The position numbers were made by a program, and so were the translations under genes. This document shows, in pieces, positions 1-8,828 of a stretch of DNA of 64,000 nt (the first letter of the stretch is position 1; each line of letters opens with the position of its first letter). Under the pieces are notes generated by a model. It saw nothing but the letters and a program-made list of their open reading frames with translations, did no database searches and was not told where the DNA came from. This stretch comes from Sphaerisporangium album (lineage in GTDB: Bacteria > Actinomycetota > Actinomycetes > Streptosporangiales > Streptosporangiaceae), in NCBI RefSeq assembly GCF_003323745.1, contig NZ_QOIL01000003.1, positions 62,001-126,000 of the forward strand. The letters run 5' to 3'.

Positions 1-33
1 GACGAGCAGCGTGACCTGGGCGGCGGTCCGCTG

Positions 34-270
34 ATGGCGCGCCGCATGATCCCGGTCCGCAACAAGGAGACCGGCGTCACCGCGCTGGTGTCCGAGCGTG
101 CCTGGCCGCTGTTCGCCGCATCCCACGAGCGGCTCGACCAGGACAACTCCGCCGACGCGGCCCCGGATGACCCCGGCGCGCCGCCGGCCTCGGAGGCGTC
201 TTCGCCTGCTCCGCAGGCCACCACCCACAAGCCCCAGCGCCGCGGTGCGGCCTCTGACAGCAAGGAGTAG
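34..270 (+). CDS. Small phage protein of the head/tail-joining region, possibly 5'-incomplete
   Basis: A 78-aa protein with a compact N-terminal part (IPVRNKETG, then SERAWPLF) and a low-complexity Ala/Pro/Ser acidic tail. It lies two bases upstream of the tail tube gene, where siphovirus genomes carry small head-completion or connector-associated proteins. The reading frame is open back to base 1 of the window, so the true start may lie further upstream; ATG at 34 is only the first one visible. No catalytic motif is seen and the exact role is unknown. Confidence 0.6.
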   Translation: MARRMIPVRNKETGVTALVSERAWPLFAASHERLDQDNSADAAPDDPGAPPASEASSPAPQATTHKPQRRGAASDSKE

Positions 271-272
271 CC

Positions 273-764
273 ATGCCGGTCGGTGCAGACCTTCTCGGCG
301 ACGGCAACGTCAAGGTGACCTTCGTCCTGACGATCGCCGACATCGACAACCCCACCGCCGGTGAGCTGAACGCCGGTGTGGACCTGCAGGAGCACATCAC
401 CAAGCAGGGCCTGGACATCCAGCCCGACCAGGCGTCGGTGGACAACACCGCGCTCGCGTCGCGTACCGAGACCGAGGACGCCGGCACGGTGTCCTACAAG
501 ATCGAGGTCACCGCCAAGCGGAAGCAGGTCGCGCTCCAGGACATCGCCTGGAACACCCTGACCGACGGCCAGCTGGGTTACCTCGCGGTGCGACGGAATC
601 TGCCGCACGAGACGGCCTGGGCCGCCGGGCAGGACGCCGAGGTGCACCCGGTGCGCTGCGGCCGCCCGAACATGCAGCCGCCTGAGCTGAACACCGCCCA
701 GCAGTTCAAGAGCAAGCTGTTCAACCACTCAGAGTCCGCGCCGGCGGCTGTGGTGGCAGCCTGA
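273..764 (+). CDS. Phage major tail tube protein
   Basis: A 163-aa protein in the position of the siphovirus tail tube (gpV-like) protein, immediately before the tail assembly chaperones. The N-terminus (MPVGADLLGDG) and the beta-rich pattern with segments such as SYKIEVTAKRK match the look of actinophage tail tube proteins, which stack as hexameric rings around the tape measure. ATG start 2 bp after the previous gene, with GGAG about 8 bases upstream; its stop overlaps the next start (TGATG). The family call rests on position and general pattern, not on a catalytic signature. Confidence 0.75.
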   Translation: MPVGADLLGDGNVKVTFVLTIADIDNPTAGELNAGVDLQEHITKQGLDIQPDQASVDNTALASRTETEDAGTVSYKIEVTAKRKQVALQDIAWNTLTDGQLGYLAVRRNLPHETAWAAGQDAEVHPVRCGRPNMQPPELNTAQQFKSKLFNHSESAPAAVVAA

Positions 765-1300
765 TGGAACTGAAGATCGACGACATTCTCGGGCAGATTC
801 AGCTGCCGCAGAAGTCCGTTCCCTTGTGCCTGCGCGCCGACCTGCAGGCCCGTTTCGACAGCCTCGAGCGGGAGCTGCGCGCGGCCCAGCGCGCTCCTGA
901 GCAGGACTCCCTGGCCGGTATGGGCGCGGCCGCGCGGGAGATCGCCACCCAGATCGAGGCGACCCGCGCGGAGATGCAGCGGCACACCGTGGAGTTCCGG
1001 CTCCAGGCTCTGCCGCAGAAGCAGTGGTCGGACCTGCTGAAGAAGCACCCGCCGCGTAAGGGCAACAAGGACGACGACATGGCCGATTACAACGTCGGGA
1101 CCTTTCCGGTCGCGGCGCTGGCGGCGTGCTCGGTGTCGCCCGAGATGACCGAGGAGGACGCCGGGCGGCTGGTTGACGCGATCACCAACGGCCAGTGGGC
1201 CCGGCTGAACATGGCGCTCGGCGAGCTGAACAACGGCGGTGCGGAGGTCCCTTTCTCCGCCGCCGCATCCGCGCTGGCGGGCGGCACGCAGACGAGTTAG
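764..1300 (+). CDS. Tail assembly chaperone, short form (gpG-like)
   Basis: A 178-aa, largely helical, charged protein between tail tube and tape measure, the position of lambda gpG. Chaperones of this class coat the tape measure while the tube polymerises and are absent from virions. The zero frame stops at 1300, but a canonical -1 slippery heptamer (C CCT TTC, 1249-1255) lies 15 codons before the stop in exactly the right phase. A fraction of ribosomes would therefore switch into the overlapping downstream frame and make a long gpGT-like form. The start overlaps the tail tube stop (TGATG), suggesting coupled translation. Confidence 0.8.
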   Translation: MELKIDDILGQIQLPQKSVPLCLRADLQARFDSLERELRAAQRAPEQDSLAGMGAAAREIATQIEATRAEMQRHTVEFRLQALPQKQWSDLLKKHPPRKGNKDDDMADYNVGTFPVAALAACSVSPEMTEEDAGRLVDAITNGQWARLNMALGELNNGGAEVPFSAAASALAGGTQTS

Positions 1301-1671
1301 CGCTGGCTGCCTACTACCGGGTCCCGCGCTCGCGGCTGCTGGGCCGGGAGCCGGTAGAGACGACTACCTATCACTACGACCGGAGCGGGCGTCTCACCCA
1401 CACGGTGACCGTCCGCGAGCCGGAGTGGCTGGAGGACGACCTGGCCTGGGCCCTGGCTTGGAAGCATGAGCAGGACTGCAAGTGCCCCGGGTGCAAGCTG
1501 CCGCTGGATGAGACGACCGACCCGGCCAACAACGGCCTGTATGAGGTTCCGCTGCCAGTGCGGTGCTTCGCGTGCACGCCGCTGGCCAAGGCGCACGCCG
1601 ACTATGCCGAGTCCGACCCGGGGCTGCTGCTCCATGCCGAGCGCGTCGACGATGACCCGCCCGTTATCTGA
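764..1671 (+). CDS. Tail assembly chaperone, -1 frameshift fusion (gpGT-like, about 302 aa)
   Basis: Predicted product of a -1 slip at 1249-1255: 164 zero-frame codons (764-1255), then 138 codons from 1255 to the TGA at 1669-1671. The T-domain part runs through a YYRVPRSRLLG segment, an aromatic WLEDDLAWALAW stretch and two cysteine pairs (CPGC and CFAC) that could bind a metal. The downstream frame has no convincing start of its own near the junction. Fusion by frameshift is the known arrangement for these chaperones. Slippage itself is inferred from the heptamer and phase; efficiency cannot be read from the sequence. Confidence 0.7.
1249..1255 (+). promoter_or_regulatory. Programmed -1 ribosomal frameshift site (CCCTTTC)
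   Basis: The heptamer reads C CCT TTC in the frame of the 764-1300 gene, a perfect X XXY YYZ slippery site. Both tRNAs (Pro on CCT to CCC, Phe on TTC to TTT) can re-pair after a one-base backward slip. The shift lands in the open frame ending at 1671. Confidence 0.75.
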
Positions 1672-2218
1672 TCTTCCACTCCATGGGGTCGCCGTCGTCC
1701 ACCAGGTAGGTGACCGAGGTGGGGCGGGTGCCCTTGCGTACCTCGTAGGGGATCCATCCGCGGACGCACTGGCCGGGCCGGACGCGCCGGTCTCGCGGGT
1801 AGAGGGGGACGGAGAAGTGGTCGGCGGACCAGGAGGTCGCTGACTCGACCACGGTGCCGTTTTTGTAGGTGAGCGTCCAGGGGCCCCATCCGATGCTGAT
1901 GGGGGTGGCTGTGACGATGGTCTTAAAGCAGCGGCGGACTTCAAGGCCGGCGTACTCGTAGCCCGCCCGGTCCGGTGGTACGAGTGCGGGAAGTGGCTGT
2001 TTGAATGCGAGGGCTGCGGCTGTGCCGGTGGAATCGGCGTCGGAGGCGTCGAGGTTTTTCCCGATGGTCGAGGGTGCGCTGCCGTTGGCTTGTGCTGCTT
2101 TTTCAGCAGGGGCGGTAACTGTGACGGTGACCGTCGGGGTTGCCTGTTTCGCTGCGCTACCACAGCCCGCCACCAGGCAGAGCGCGCCTGCTAACACCAC
2201 GAGTCCAGACGTACGCAT
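1664..2218 (-). CDS. Secreted lipoprotein with DUF4352-like domain, prophage-expressed moron
   Basis: A 184-aa lipoprotein: basic N-terminus, hydrophobic core and lipobox LVAGC with Cys about 22 residues in, a Thr/Val-Thr repeat linker, then a beta-rich C-terminal region (RPGQCVRGW, YEVRKG, DPMEWKI) resembling DUF4352-type extracellular domains. I chose ATG 2218 because AGGAGC sits just upstream and it begins a clean signal peptide; a longer frame to 2302 exists. It is transcribed against the tail operon and splits chaperones from tape measure, the layout of a lysogeny-expressed moron. Some phage lipoproteins at this position block superinfection (Ltp of TP-J34 targets tape measure proteins); that role here is only a hypothesis. 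Confidence 0.75.
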   Translation of the reverse strand: MRTSGLVVLAGALCLVAGCGSAAKQATPTVTVTVTAPAEKAAQANGSAPSTIGKNLDASDADSTGTAAALAFKQPLPALVPPDRAGYEYAGLEVRRCFKTIVTATPISIGWGPWTLTYKNGTVVESATSWSADHFSVPLYPRDRRVRPGQCVRGWIPYEVRKGTRPTSVTYLVDDGDPMEWKIR

Positions 2219-2378
2219 TCGAGCTCCTATACGGTGATCGGCCCCCGATCCACAGGCGATGATGGCACGCATCACCTGCGGCCGGTCGGTGAATAGTTCC
2301 AATCCGTTATGACCCGGCTAGGTCTGTTGATCTTGATGTTTCGGGCTCAAGTGATTTGGCCGTGAGGGGTGACCCTCG

Positions 2379-5300
2379 TTGGCTGATCGCACATTGACGA
2401 CCAGGCTTCGTCTGGACGTAAGCCAGTTCGTTGCCGGCGAGTCGAAGGCCAAGGGGTCTCTTAATGATCTGAACAGGCAGTTCGCGCAGACGGCCGGTGC
2501 GGCGGAGGGCTTTCGTAAGAGGTTGGAAGGGGCGTTCAAGCGCCTTCCGGACATCAAGATCAACGCCGATTCACTGCCGGCCGAGGTCAAGATCGCCGAG
2601 CTGCGGGGCAAGCTCCAGGCCCTCGCCGATCAGAAGATCGGCGTCGACGTCGACCCGAGCGCGGCCTTGGTGCAGATGGCCGCCATCCAGGCCGAGCTGG
2701 AGTCCATCCAGAACGACACCTCCTTCGAGATCCGCGCCGATATCGGCAAGGCCTTGGCGGACCTGGAGTCGGTGGTCCGCGAGGCCCAGCGCCTGGACGA
2801 GACCGTCGTGCAGGTGCCGGTGGAGGTCGAGGTCCGGGGTGGGGCGTTCGCCGAGCGGCTGCGGGCTCAGGTCGATGCGGCCGCCCGGTCTCTGCCGAAG
2901 ATTCCACTGAATGCCGACTCCAGCGCGGCGCAGCGGCAGATCGCCGATCTGCGGGTGCGATTGGAGACGCTGGGTAGCAAGCGGGTCGGCATCGATATCG
3001 ACGCGGCCGGCGCGCTGGCGGAGGTGCGCGCCATCCAGGCCGAGCTCGGCCGGGTCGACGGCGAGTCGGCGACCATCGACATCCGTGCGGACGCCGCTGC
3101 GGCCGCGGCCGCCCTGGCGGCGGTCAGCGCCGAGGTGTCGCGGCTTGACGGACGGACCGCCAACGCGCGGGTGAACGTGGACGTCGCCGGCGCGCTGGCG
3201 AGCTTGCGGATGGTGGCCGCCGCGATCGCCGGCCTGGCCGCGGTACCTGCGCTGTCATCGCTGGCGTTCGGTGCGGCCGGTCTGGGTGCCGCGTTCGGTG
3301 CGGCCGGTGCGGGAGCCGCCGGGTTCGCCGCTGTTGCGGTGCCGAGCCTGGGCCGGGTCAACGAGGCCCTGACGGAGCAGGAGAACGCCTCCCGCTCGGC
3401 CGGCGGGGCAGGCAAGAGCCTGGCCGCCTCGCAAGCCGAGGCCGCGGCGCGGGCGCTGCAGCTGGCCGAGGCCCAGAACCGGGTCCGCGACGCGGCCACC
3501 GCGGTCGCGCAGGCCAAGCGCGCTCTGAAGGGGGCGATCGACGACGTCACGCGCGCCCAGGAAGACGAGGCGCGCGCTGCCGACGACCTGGCTCGCACGG
3601 CTGAGGACGGGGCTCGCCGTCACGCCGAGGCGTTGCGGCAGGTCCAGGATGCAGAGCGCGCGGTCGGTGATGCCCAGCGTGACGTCCTGCGCGCCCAGCA
3701 AGATCTCAATGAGGCGCGCCGTCAAGCGGTCCGCGATGCCGAGGACCTGTCCAACAGGTTGACCGACACCCAGCTCGATCAGCGTCAGGCGGTCCTGGAC
3801 CTGGAGCAGGCGCAGGCCCAGCTGAACGCGACCCTGAGGGATCCGCGTGCGACGGCTCGTGACAAGGAGCGGGCCCAGCTTGGTTACGACCGGGCGGTGC
3901 AGCGGCTCAAGGAGCTCGAGCTTCAGCTGCAACGGGTCCAGGCCGAGCAGGCCGAGTCAGACACGAAGGGCGTCGAGGGCAGCGGCAGGGTACAGAACGC
4001 AAAAGACGCCCTTGAGGTGGCAAACCGCCGCCTTGAGCAGTCAGAGCGCAATCTGGCTGATGCGCGGGCAAACGTCGCACGGGTGGATGAAGAGAACGCC
4101 CGGCGGGTCGGGGACGCCCAGCGGCAGGTCGCCGACGCACATCGCCGCGTCGCCGACGCCCAGGCCAAGGTCGTCGACGCCCAGGAACGGCTGGTCAAGA
4201 GCCACCGCGAAGCCGAGATGGCGGCCCGCCGCCTGAAACTGGAGCAGTTGCAGGCCAAGGCCGCCATGGAGCAGAGCGGCGGCGCCGCCGGTGGGGCCAT
4301 CACCAAAATGTCCCAGCTGTCCAAGGCCGAGCGCGACCTGGCCAAGGACATCACCGCTTTCAAGAAGAGCTACGAAGAGTGGCAGAAGAGCCTGCAGCCG
4401 GACGTCTTCCCGGTGATCTCCAAGGGGCTCGACCTGGTCGGCTCGGCCCTGCCCAAGCTCGACCCCCTGGTCCGAGGCGCGGCGACCGGGTTCAGCCTCC
4501 TGGAATACCACGCAGAAACCGCGCTGGCCAACCCGTTCTGGGACAGGTTCATCGCCCGGCTCTCCTTGGAGATTCCCGGCGCGATCGACGATTTCGGCGT
4601 CGCAGCCCTCAACGTAGGTCAAGGCGCGGCCGGCATGATCCAGGCATTCCTCCCCTACGCCGGAGACCTGCGTGACTGGGTCGTCGACATCACCCGGCGA
4701 TTCGCCGACTGGGGCACCAACCTGGAGAACAGCCCCGGTTTCAAGGCGTTCATCGCCTACGCCCAAGAGAACCTTCCCAAGGTCCAGACGATCTTCGAGA
4801 ACATCGGCATCGCCGTCGGTAAGATCCTCCAGGCGGCGGCCGCGCCCGGGCAGGGGGCGCTCGACTTCCTCGTCGGCCTGAGCGACAAGCTGGCCGCCAT
4901 GTCGCCGGAACAGATTCAGGCGATCGCTGGCGGGGTCGGCGCGATCTTCGCGGCGGCCAAGCTCGGTACGACGATCAAGCTCGGCGGATTCCTGCTCCTC
5001 GCGGACCTTCTGTCCAAGATGTCGCCCGGCCAGATCCAGGCCGCCGCGCTGGCCATCGCCGGTGTCATGCTCGCGGTCAAGGGCTATCAGACCGTCACCG
5101 GGGTGATCGGCTTCTTCCAGGGCTTGCGCGGCGAAGTCGGCAAGGCCGGCGACGCGGCGGGCACGGCCCGTGGAAAGTTCTCCGGCCTCGGGGATGTCCT
5201 CAAGGGCGCCGGCATGGCGACAGCGATCACCGGGCTAGCTCTCGGTGTGGGCATGCTGGACAGCGAGCTGTCCGGGCTGAACGTGAACTTGCCCAACTTC

Positions 5301-7562
5301 ACTCGGCACTTGGGGGACTTCGTCAACGGGGGCAAGCCCGCCGCCGACGTCGTAGACCAGTTGCAGGGGAAATTCAGTCTCCTCGATGGGCGAGGACTTG
5401 AGGGCATCGGCGACGTCGTCCAGCGGATGTCCTCGGAGCACTGGTGGGACGAGCTCGACACCCAGATCGGCGGATTCGCCAACAGGCTGGGCGGCGAGGT
5501 CGGAGTATCCCTCGACCACGGCGCGAAGCGGGTCGAGAACCTCGACCAGGCCCTGGCGAACATGGTGGCGTCCGGCCAGTCACAGGAGGCCGCGAAGCTT
5601 TTCGCCGGGATCACCAAGCAGGCGCAGGACGCCGGGACACCCCTGTCCAAACTGCGTGATCTTTTCCCGCAGTACACCGACGTCGTGAGTAAGTCCGTGC
5701 AGCCCACCGACGCTGCTGCTGGCGCCATCGATGGCGCGAATAAGAAGCTCAGCGATTTCTCCACCTCGCTGGGGCTCTTCTCTCAGAACACCGATGCAGC
5801 GCGCGCTCTGCAAGAGCTGAAGGGGGACTACGACCAGGTCAAGGAGGCGATCGACCGCGCCAACGGGAAACTCGACCTGAACAAGGCCAAGACCGACGCC
5901 GAGCGGGACGCGATCATCCGGGCGCGCGATCAGTTCTCCGGGTACATCGGCAAGGTCGACGAAGCAGCGCGCAAGCAGGCCGATCTCGCGAGAAACACCG
6001 GCGACGCGGCGGGGGCGGCTGACCGGTCGAAGGAAGCCATCCTGCGTCAGCTGCCGAAACTCTTCGAGTTGGCCGGCAAGTCCAAGGACGCCAAGGACCA
6101 GGTCTACAACCTGGCCAAGCAGTACGGAATCAGCAAGGAGCAGGCCGACAAGGCGACCAAGTCCGCCAAGGACCTGCGGGACATGATCGCGCAGCTCAGA
6201 TCCAAGGAACTCACGATCTTCGTGAAGACCGAGTACCAGGACGACCTGAGCAGGCAGGCCCTGCGCGACGCCAACAACGCCAACAAGACGGTCAAGAACA
6301 AGGCCGACGGCGGCATCGTCCGGTTCGGCGACGGCGGGGTCGCGCACTTCGCCGGCGGCGCGGAGAACCATGTCGCCGAGATCGCCCAACCCGGGACGAT
6401 CCGCGTGTGGAATGAACCGGAAACGCAGGGCGAAGGCTACATTCCGCTCGCGCAGTCCAAGAGGCAGCGCAGCACCCAGATCCTCGGGGTGATCGCCGAC
6501 GAGTTCGGCTACCAGCTGCTGCCGAAGAAGCTCGCGATCGTGGCGGCGGCCAACGGCCTGGTGGCCGGCGCGTCGACGCCGGTGATGTCCACCGGTTCGG
6601 CGACCGGCGGGCTGCGGGTGACCATCGACAACCTGGGCGCTATGACCGCGGGCCTGGACCAGGTGAGCAGCGGTCTCAACGAGAGGCTCGCCGGGGCGAC
6701 GGGCCTGCTGTCGGCGACGATCGGGGAAACCGGCACGCTGACCCGGACGATCTCCTCGGCGGGGCAGGCCGCCGGAAAGGTCGCCACCGCCACCGGGCAA
6801 GCGGCCAGCACCACCACGTCCGGCACGGCCAAGCTCACCACGGCGATCAGCAGTCTCACCAAGGCGATCACCAGCCTGACCGCCGCAGTGTCCAAGGCCG
6901 GTTCGCTGGCCAGCAACGGCGGAGGGACGAGCATCAAGGCCCCCGCCAAGAAGACCACCACCACGACCACGAGGAAGACCACCAAGACCAGCACGAAGCC
7001 GCCGCCGCGCACCGACCCGAACGACGTCACCTACGACCGCGGGCCGAAGCCGAAGAAGCCCAGCAACACTGGCCACCTGTCCGCCGAGCTGAAACCCAAG
7101 CCCAAGCCCACCAACCAGATCGACGGGTACTCGGGCGGCGACTCGGGGTCGATCGTGGGTGCAGCCGCGTACGCCGGGGCGCTGGCCGGGGTGGGTGGCG
7201 CGGCGGGTCTGATCGGGCAGTCGGCCGGGCGGGCGTTCGGCTCGGTGGTCGCCGCGTCTGCGGCGCAGGTGTCTCGGTCGCTGCCTCTGAACGGCACGGG
7301 GTCGGGCGGCACCCAGCCGCGCCGGTCAGCGCAGCGGTCGGCGCCGCAGATGGGCGGCGGCGGGGCGTACTACTCCGGCGTGGCCGCGGCCCCGGCCGGG
7401 TCGGAGATGGGCCCCCGCGGCGCCAACCTGGCACGTGATGCTGCCGGCGCGAGCGCGCCGCAGCAGGGTCCGGCGCTGCTCGTGGAGAACTACTTCGAGT
7501 CGCCTCGCGGCTCGGTGCGGGAGACAGCTGAGGAGCTGTCCTATCTGGGTCGCCGCGGGTGA
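2379..7562 (+). CDS. Phage tail tape measure protein
   Basis: A 1727-aa protein, by far the largest of the phage block and directly after the chaperones. It sets tail length and is ejected ahead of the DNA. The first 280 residues hold repeated short strand/helix modules (INADS, VGVDVD, IDIRAD); residues about 340-640 are long Ala/Arg/Glu-rich coiled coil; hydrophobic segments follow near 800-950; a late region carries the GGIVRFGDGGVAHFAGG signature common in actinobacterial tape measures; the C-terminus is Thr/Lys- and Pro-rich. TTG start with GAGGGG upstream. By the usual rule of about 1.5 angstrom per residue the tail would be roughly 250 nm. Confidence 0.95.
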   Translation: MADRTLTTRLRLDVSQFVAGESKAKGSLNDLNRQFAQTAGAAEGFRKRLEGAFKRLPDIKINADSLPAEVKIAELRGKLQALADQKIGVDVDPSAALVQMAAIQAELESIQNDTSFEIRADIGKALADLESVVREAQRLDETVVQVPVEVEVRGGAFAERLRAQVDAAARSLPKIPLNADSSAAQRQIADLRVRLETLGSKRVGIDIDAAGALAEVRAIQAELGRVDGESATIDIRADAAAAAAALAAVSAEVSRLDGRTANARVNVDVAGALASLRMVAAAIAGLAAVPALSSLAFGAAGLGAAFGAAGAGAAGFAAVAVPSLGRVNEALTEQENASRSAGGAGKSLAASQAEAAARALQLAEAQNRVRDAATAVAQAKRALKGAIDDVTRAQEDEARAADDLARTAEDGARRHAEALRQVQDAERAVGDAQRDVLRAQQDLNEARRQAVRDAEDLSNRLTDTQLDQRQAVLDLEQAQAQLNATLRDPRATARDKERAQLGYDRAVQRLKELELQLQRVQAEQAESDTKGVEGSGRVQNAKDALEVANRRLEQSERNLADARANVARVDEENARRVGDAQRQVADAHRRVADAQAKVVDAQERLVKSHREAEMAARRLKLEQLQAKAAMEQSGGAAGGAITKMSQLSKAERDLAKDITAFKKSYEEWQKSLQPDVFPVISKGLDLVGSALPKLDPLVRGAATGFSLLEYHAETALANPFWDRFIARLSLEIPGAIDDFGVAALNVGQGAAGMIQAFLPYAGDLRDWVVDITRRFADWGTNLENSPGFKAFIAYAQENLPKVQTIFENIGIAVGKILQAAAAPGQGALDFLVGLSDKLAAMSPEQIQAIAGGVGAIFAAAKLGTTIKLGGFLLLADLLSKMSPGQIQAAALAIAGVMLAVKGYQTVTGVIGFFQGLRGEVGKAGDAAGTARGKFSGLGDVLKGAGMATAITGLALGVGMLDSELSGLNVNLPNFTRHLGDFVNGGKPAADVVDQLQGKFSLLDGRGLEGIGDVVQRMSSEHWWDELDTQIGGFANRLGGEVGVSLDHGAKRVENLDQALANMVASGQSQEAAKLFAGITKQAQDAGTPLSKLRDLFPQYTDVVSKSVQPTDAAAGAIDGANKKLSDFSTSLGLFSQNTDAARALQELKGDYDQVKEAIDRANGKLDLNKAKTDAERDAIIRARDQFSGYIGKVDEAARKQADLARNTGDAAGAADRSKEAILRQLPKLFELAGKSKDAKDQVYNLAKQYGISKEQADKATKSAKDLRDMIAQLRSKELTIFVKTEYQDDLSRQALRDANNANKTVKNKADGGIVRFGDGGVAHFAGGAENHVAEIAQPGTIRVWNEPETQGEGYIPLAQSKRQRSTQILGVIADEFGYQLLPKKLAIVAAANGLVAGASTPVMSTGSATGGLRVTIDNLGAMTAGLDQVSSGLNERLAGATGLLSATIGETGTLTRTISSAGQAAGKVATATGQAASTTTSGTAKLTTAISSLTKAITSLTAAVSKAGSLASNGGGTSIKAPAKKTTTTTTRKTTKTSTKPPPRTDPNDVTYDRGPKPKKPSNTGHLSAELKPKPKPTNQIDGYSGGDSGSIVGAAAYAGALAGVGGAAGLIGQSAGRAFGSVVAASAAQVSRSLPLNGTGSGGTQPRRSAQRSAPQMGGGGAYYSGVAAAPAGSEMGPRGANLARDAAGASAPQQGPALLVENYFESPRGSVRETAEELSYLGRRG

Positions 7563-7619
7563 GCTGCGGTGGCCCAGCCGCGTTCCGCCATCTCACTGCT
7601 CACGGAGGCATGCATTCGA

Positions 7620-7805
7620 ATGTCCGAAATCGATCTCGACGAGACCGCCTGGGATGAGTCGTGCGGGCTGACCTACGCCGAGTGGCTGCAGGCCAAGAAC
7701 GTGCGGCCGATCCGTCACGGCCAGTCGATCAGCGAGACCACCCCGCAGGGCCACGTGATCACCCGGCACGCCGACGGCCGCCAGGACGTCACCGTCAATC
7801 TCTGA
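7620..7805 (+). CDS. Small phage tail-region protein, function unknown
   Basis: A 61-aa acidic protein between tape measure and minor tail genes. I chose ATG 7620 because GGAGG lies at 7604-7608; an in-frame GTG at 7569 would add 17 residues but has no clear ribosome-binding site. The C-terminus reads ITRHADGRQDVTVNL. No recognised domain; position suggests a minor structural or assembly factor. Confidence 0.6.
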   Translation: MSEIDLDETAWDESCGLTYAEWLQAKNVRPIRHGQSISETTPQGHVITRHADGRQDVTVNL

Positions 7806-7817
7806 TGAGGAGGCCTG

Positions 7818-8285
7818 GTGGCTGGTCTTGACCGCGATGGCACGTTCGTCGACACCGTCTTGAAGGGGTGGAACGGTGGCCACGTCCTGAATCTGGCTGG
7901 GGTGTCGCTCCGGCTCGCCCTCTACACCAGCGCCCTAAGCGCGAACTTCTCGCAGGTCAACCCCGTCTACAACGTCGCGCCTCTCAATGTCGGCGAGGTC
8001 GTGGGGCCGGGATATGACCCGGGTGGGAAACCGCTGACGCAGGTGATCGCCGAGTCCGGCACCGCCCCGGGGACGATCAAGTTCACCGCGTCGCCGCTTG
8101 CGTGGCCGTCGGCTTCGTTCATCGCGCGCGGCTATCTGATCTACATCTCCAGCATGGCGAACAAGGCGTTCCAGGTGCGCTGCTTCGGGGTTGACCTGCC
8201 CGTTCAGGACGGGACGTTCACGCTCAACTTCCACGTCAACGGCATCTGGTCCGTGCCTTTGGTCGGGCCCGTCGTGGCGCTTTGA
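7818..8285 (+). CDS. Minor tail protein
   Basis: A 155-aa beta-rich protein with GTG start behind GAGGAGG. It opens with a TFVDTVLKGW helix and continues with LRLALYTS, VNPVYNVAP and FIARGYLIYISS strands, a pattern common in small actinophage minor tail/fibre-associated proteins. It is the first of a run of tail-tip genes. The exact place in the virion is not determined. Confidence 0.6.
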   Translation: MAGLDRDGTFVDTVLKGWNGGHVLNLAGVSLRLALYTSALSANFSQVNPVYNVAPLNVGEVVGPGYDPGGKPLTQVIAESGTAPGTIKFTASPLAWPSASFIARGYLIYISSMANKAFQVRCFGVDLPVQDGTFTLNFHVNGIWSVPLVGPVVAL

Positions 8286-8307
8286 CCTCCGTCCCAGCAC
8301 CGTCCCG

Positions 8308-8332
8308 CCCTCGGCATCCTGCCGGGGGTTTC
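8308..8332 (+). terminator. Short hairpin with T-tract inside the tail operon
   Basis: CCCTCGGCA and TGCCGGGGG pair around a 3-nt loop, followed by TTTC. It lies in the gap between two minor tail genes and may attenuate or partially terminate transcription. Confidence 0.4.
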
Positions 8333-8350
8333 GCATGTAGAGGGGGCCTC

Positions 8351-8824
8351 GTGGCCAAGTCGGGCTACAGCATCACCACCGGCAGCACGGTCAGCCTGAC
8401 CGCTCTTACGCCGCGCAGCGTGCTGGGCGTCAAGGCGGGCGCCCAGTTCGGCGCGGACTTGAAGAAGTTCCGGATCGGCTTCGAGGGCACCCTGCCGACG
8501 GCGGCCGTGGTGCTGGTCGAGGTGTGCGCCGCGACGTTCATCACCAACGCGCCGAGCTCTGCTTCCACCACGGTCAATGTCAACCAGGCGTACGGCCGGC
8601 TGCCGGGTACCGGGTTCTCGGCCGCCAAGGCGTGGACGAGCGAGCCGACCATACTTACGCCACTGGAGGAGTATCCGATCACCCCGTTCGCAGGGCTGCT
8701 GCCGTACGACTTTCCGCTCGGTGACACCCCCGACTCTGCACTCGGTGAGGGGTTCGTCATCCGGGTCACCTCCCCAGCAGGGCCCCTGAACTGCCGCGCC
8801 TCGGCCTGGTTCGAGCGGTGCTAG
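8351..8824 (+). CDS. Minor tail / structural protein
   Basis: A 157-aa beta-rich protein (YSITTGSTVSLTALTPRS, VLVEVCAATF, WFERC end). I chose GTG 8351, directly behind AGGGGG; the frame is open further upstream but those residues are Pro/Arg-rich non-coding-like. It sits between other minor tail genes and ends 4 bp before the next start. It resembles small actinophage tail-fibre-associated proteins, but no named family can be assigned. Confidence 0.6.
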   Translation: MAKSGYSITTGSTVSLTALTPRSVLGVKAGAQFGADLKKFRIGFEGTLPTAAVVLVEVCAATFITNAPSSASTTVNVNQAYGRLPGTGFSAAKAWTSEPTILTPLEEYPITPFAGLLPYDFPLGDTPDSALGEGFVIRVTSPAGPLNCRASAWFERC

Positions 8825-8828
8825 GCAA

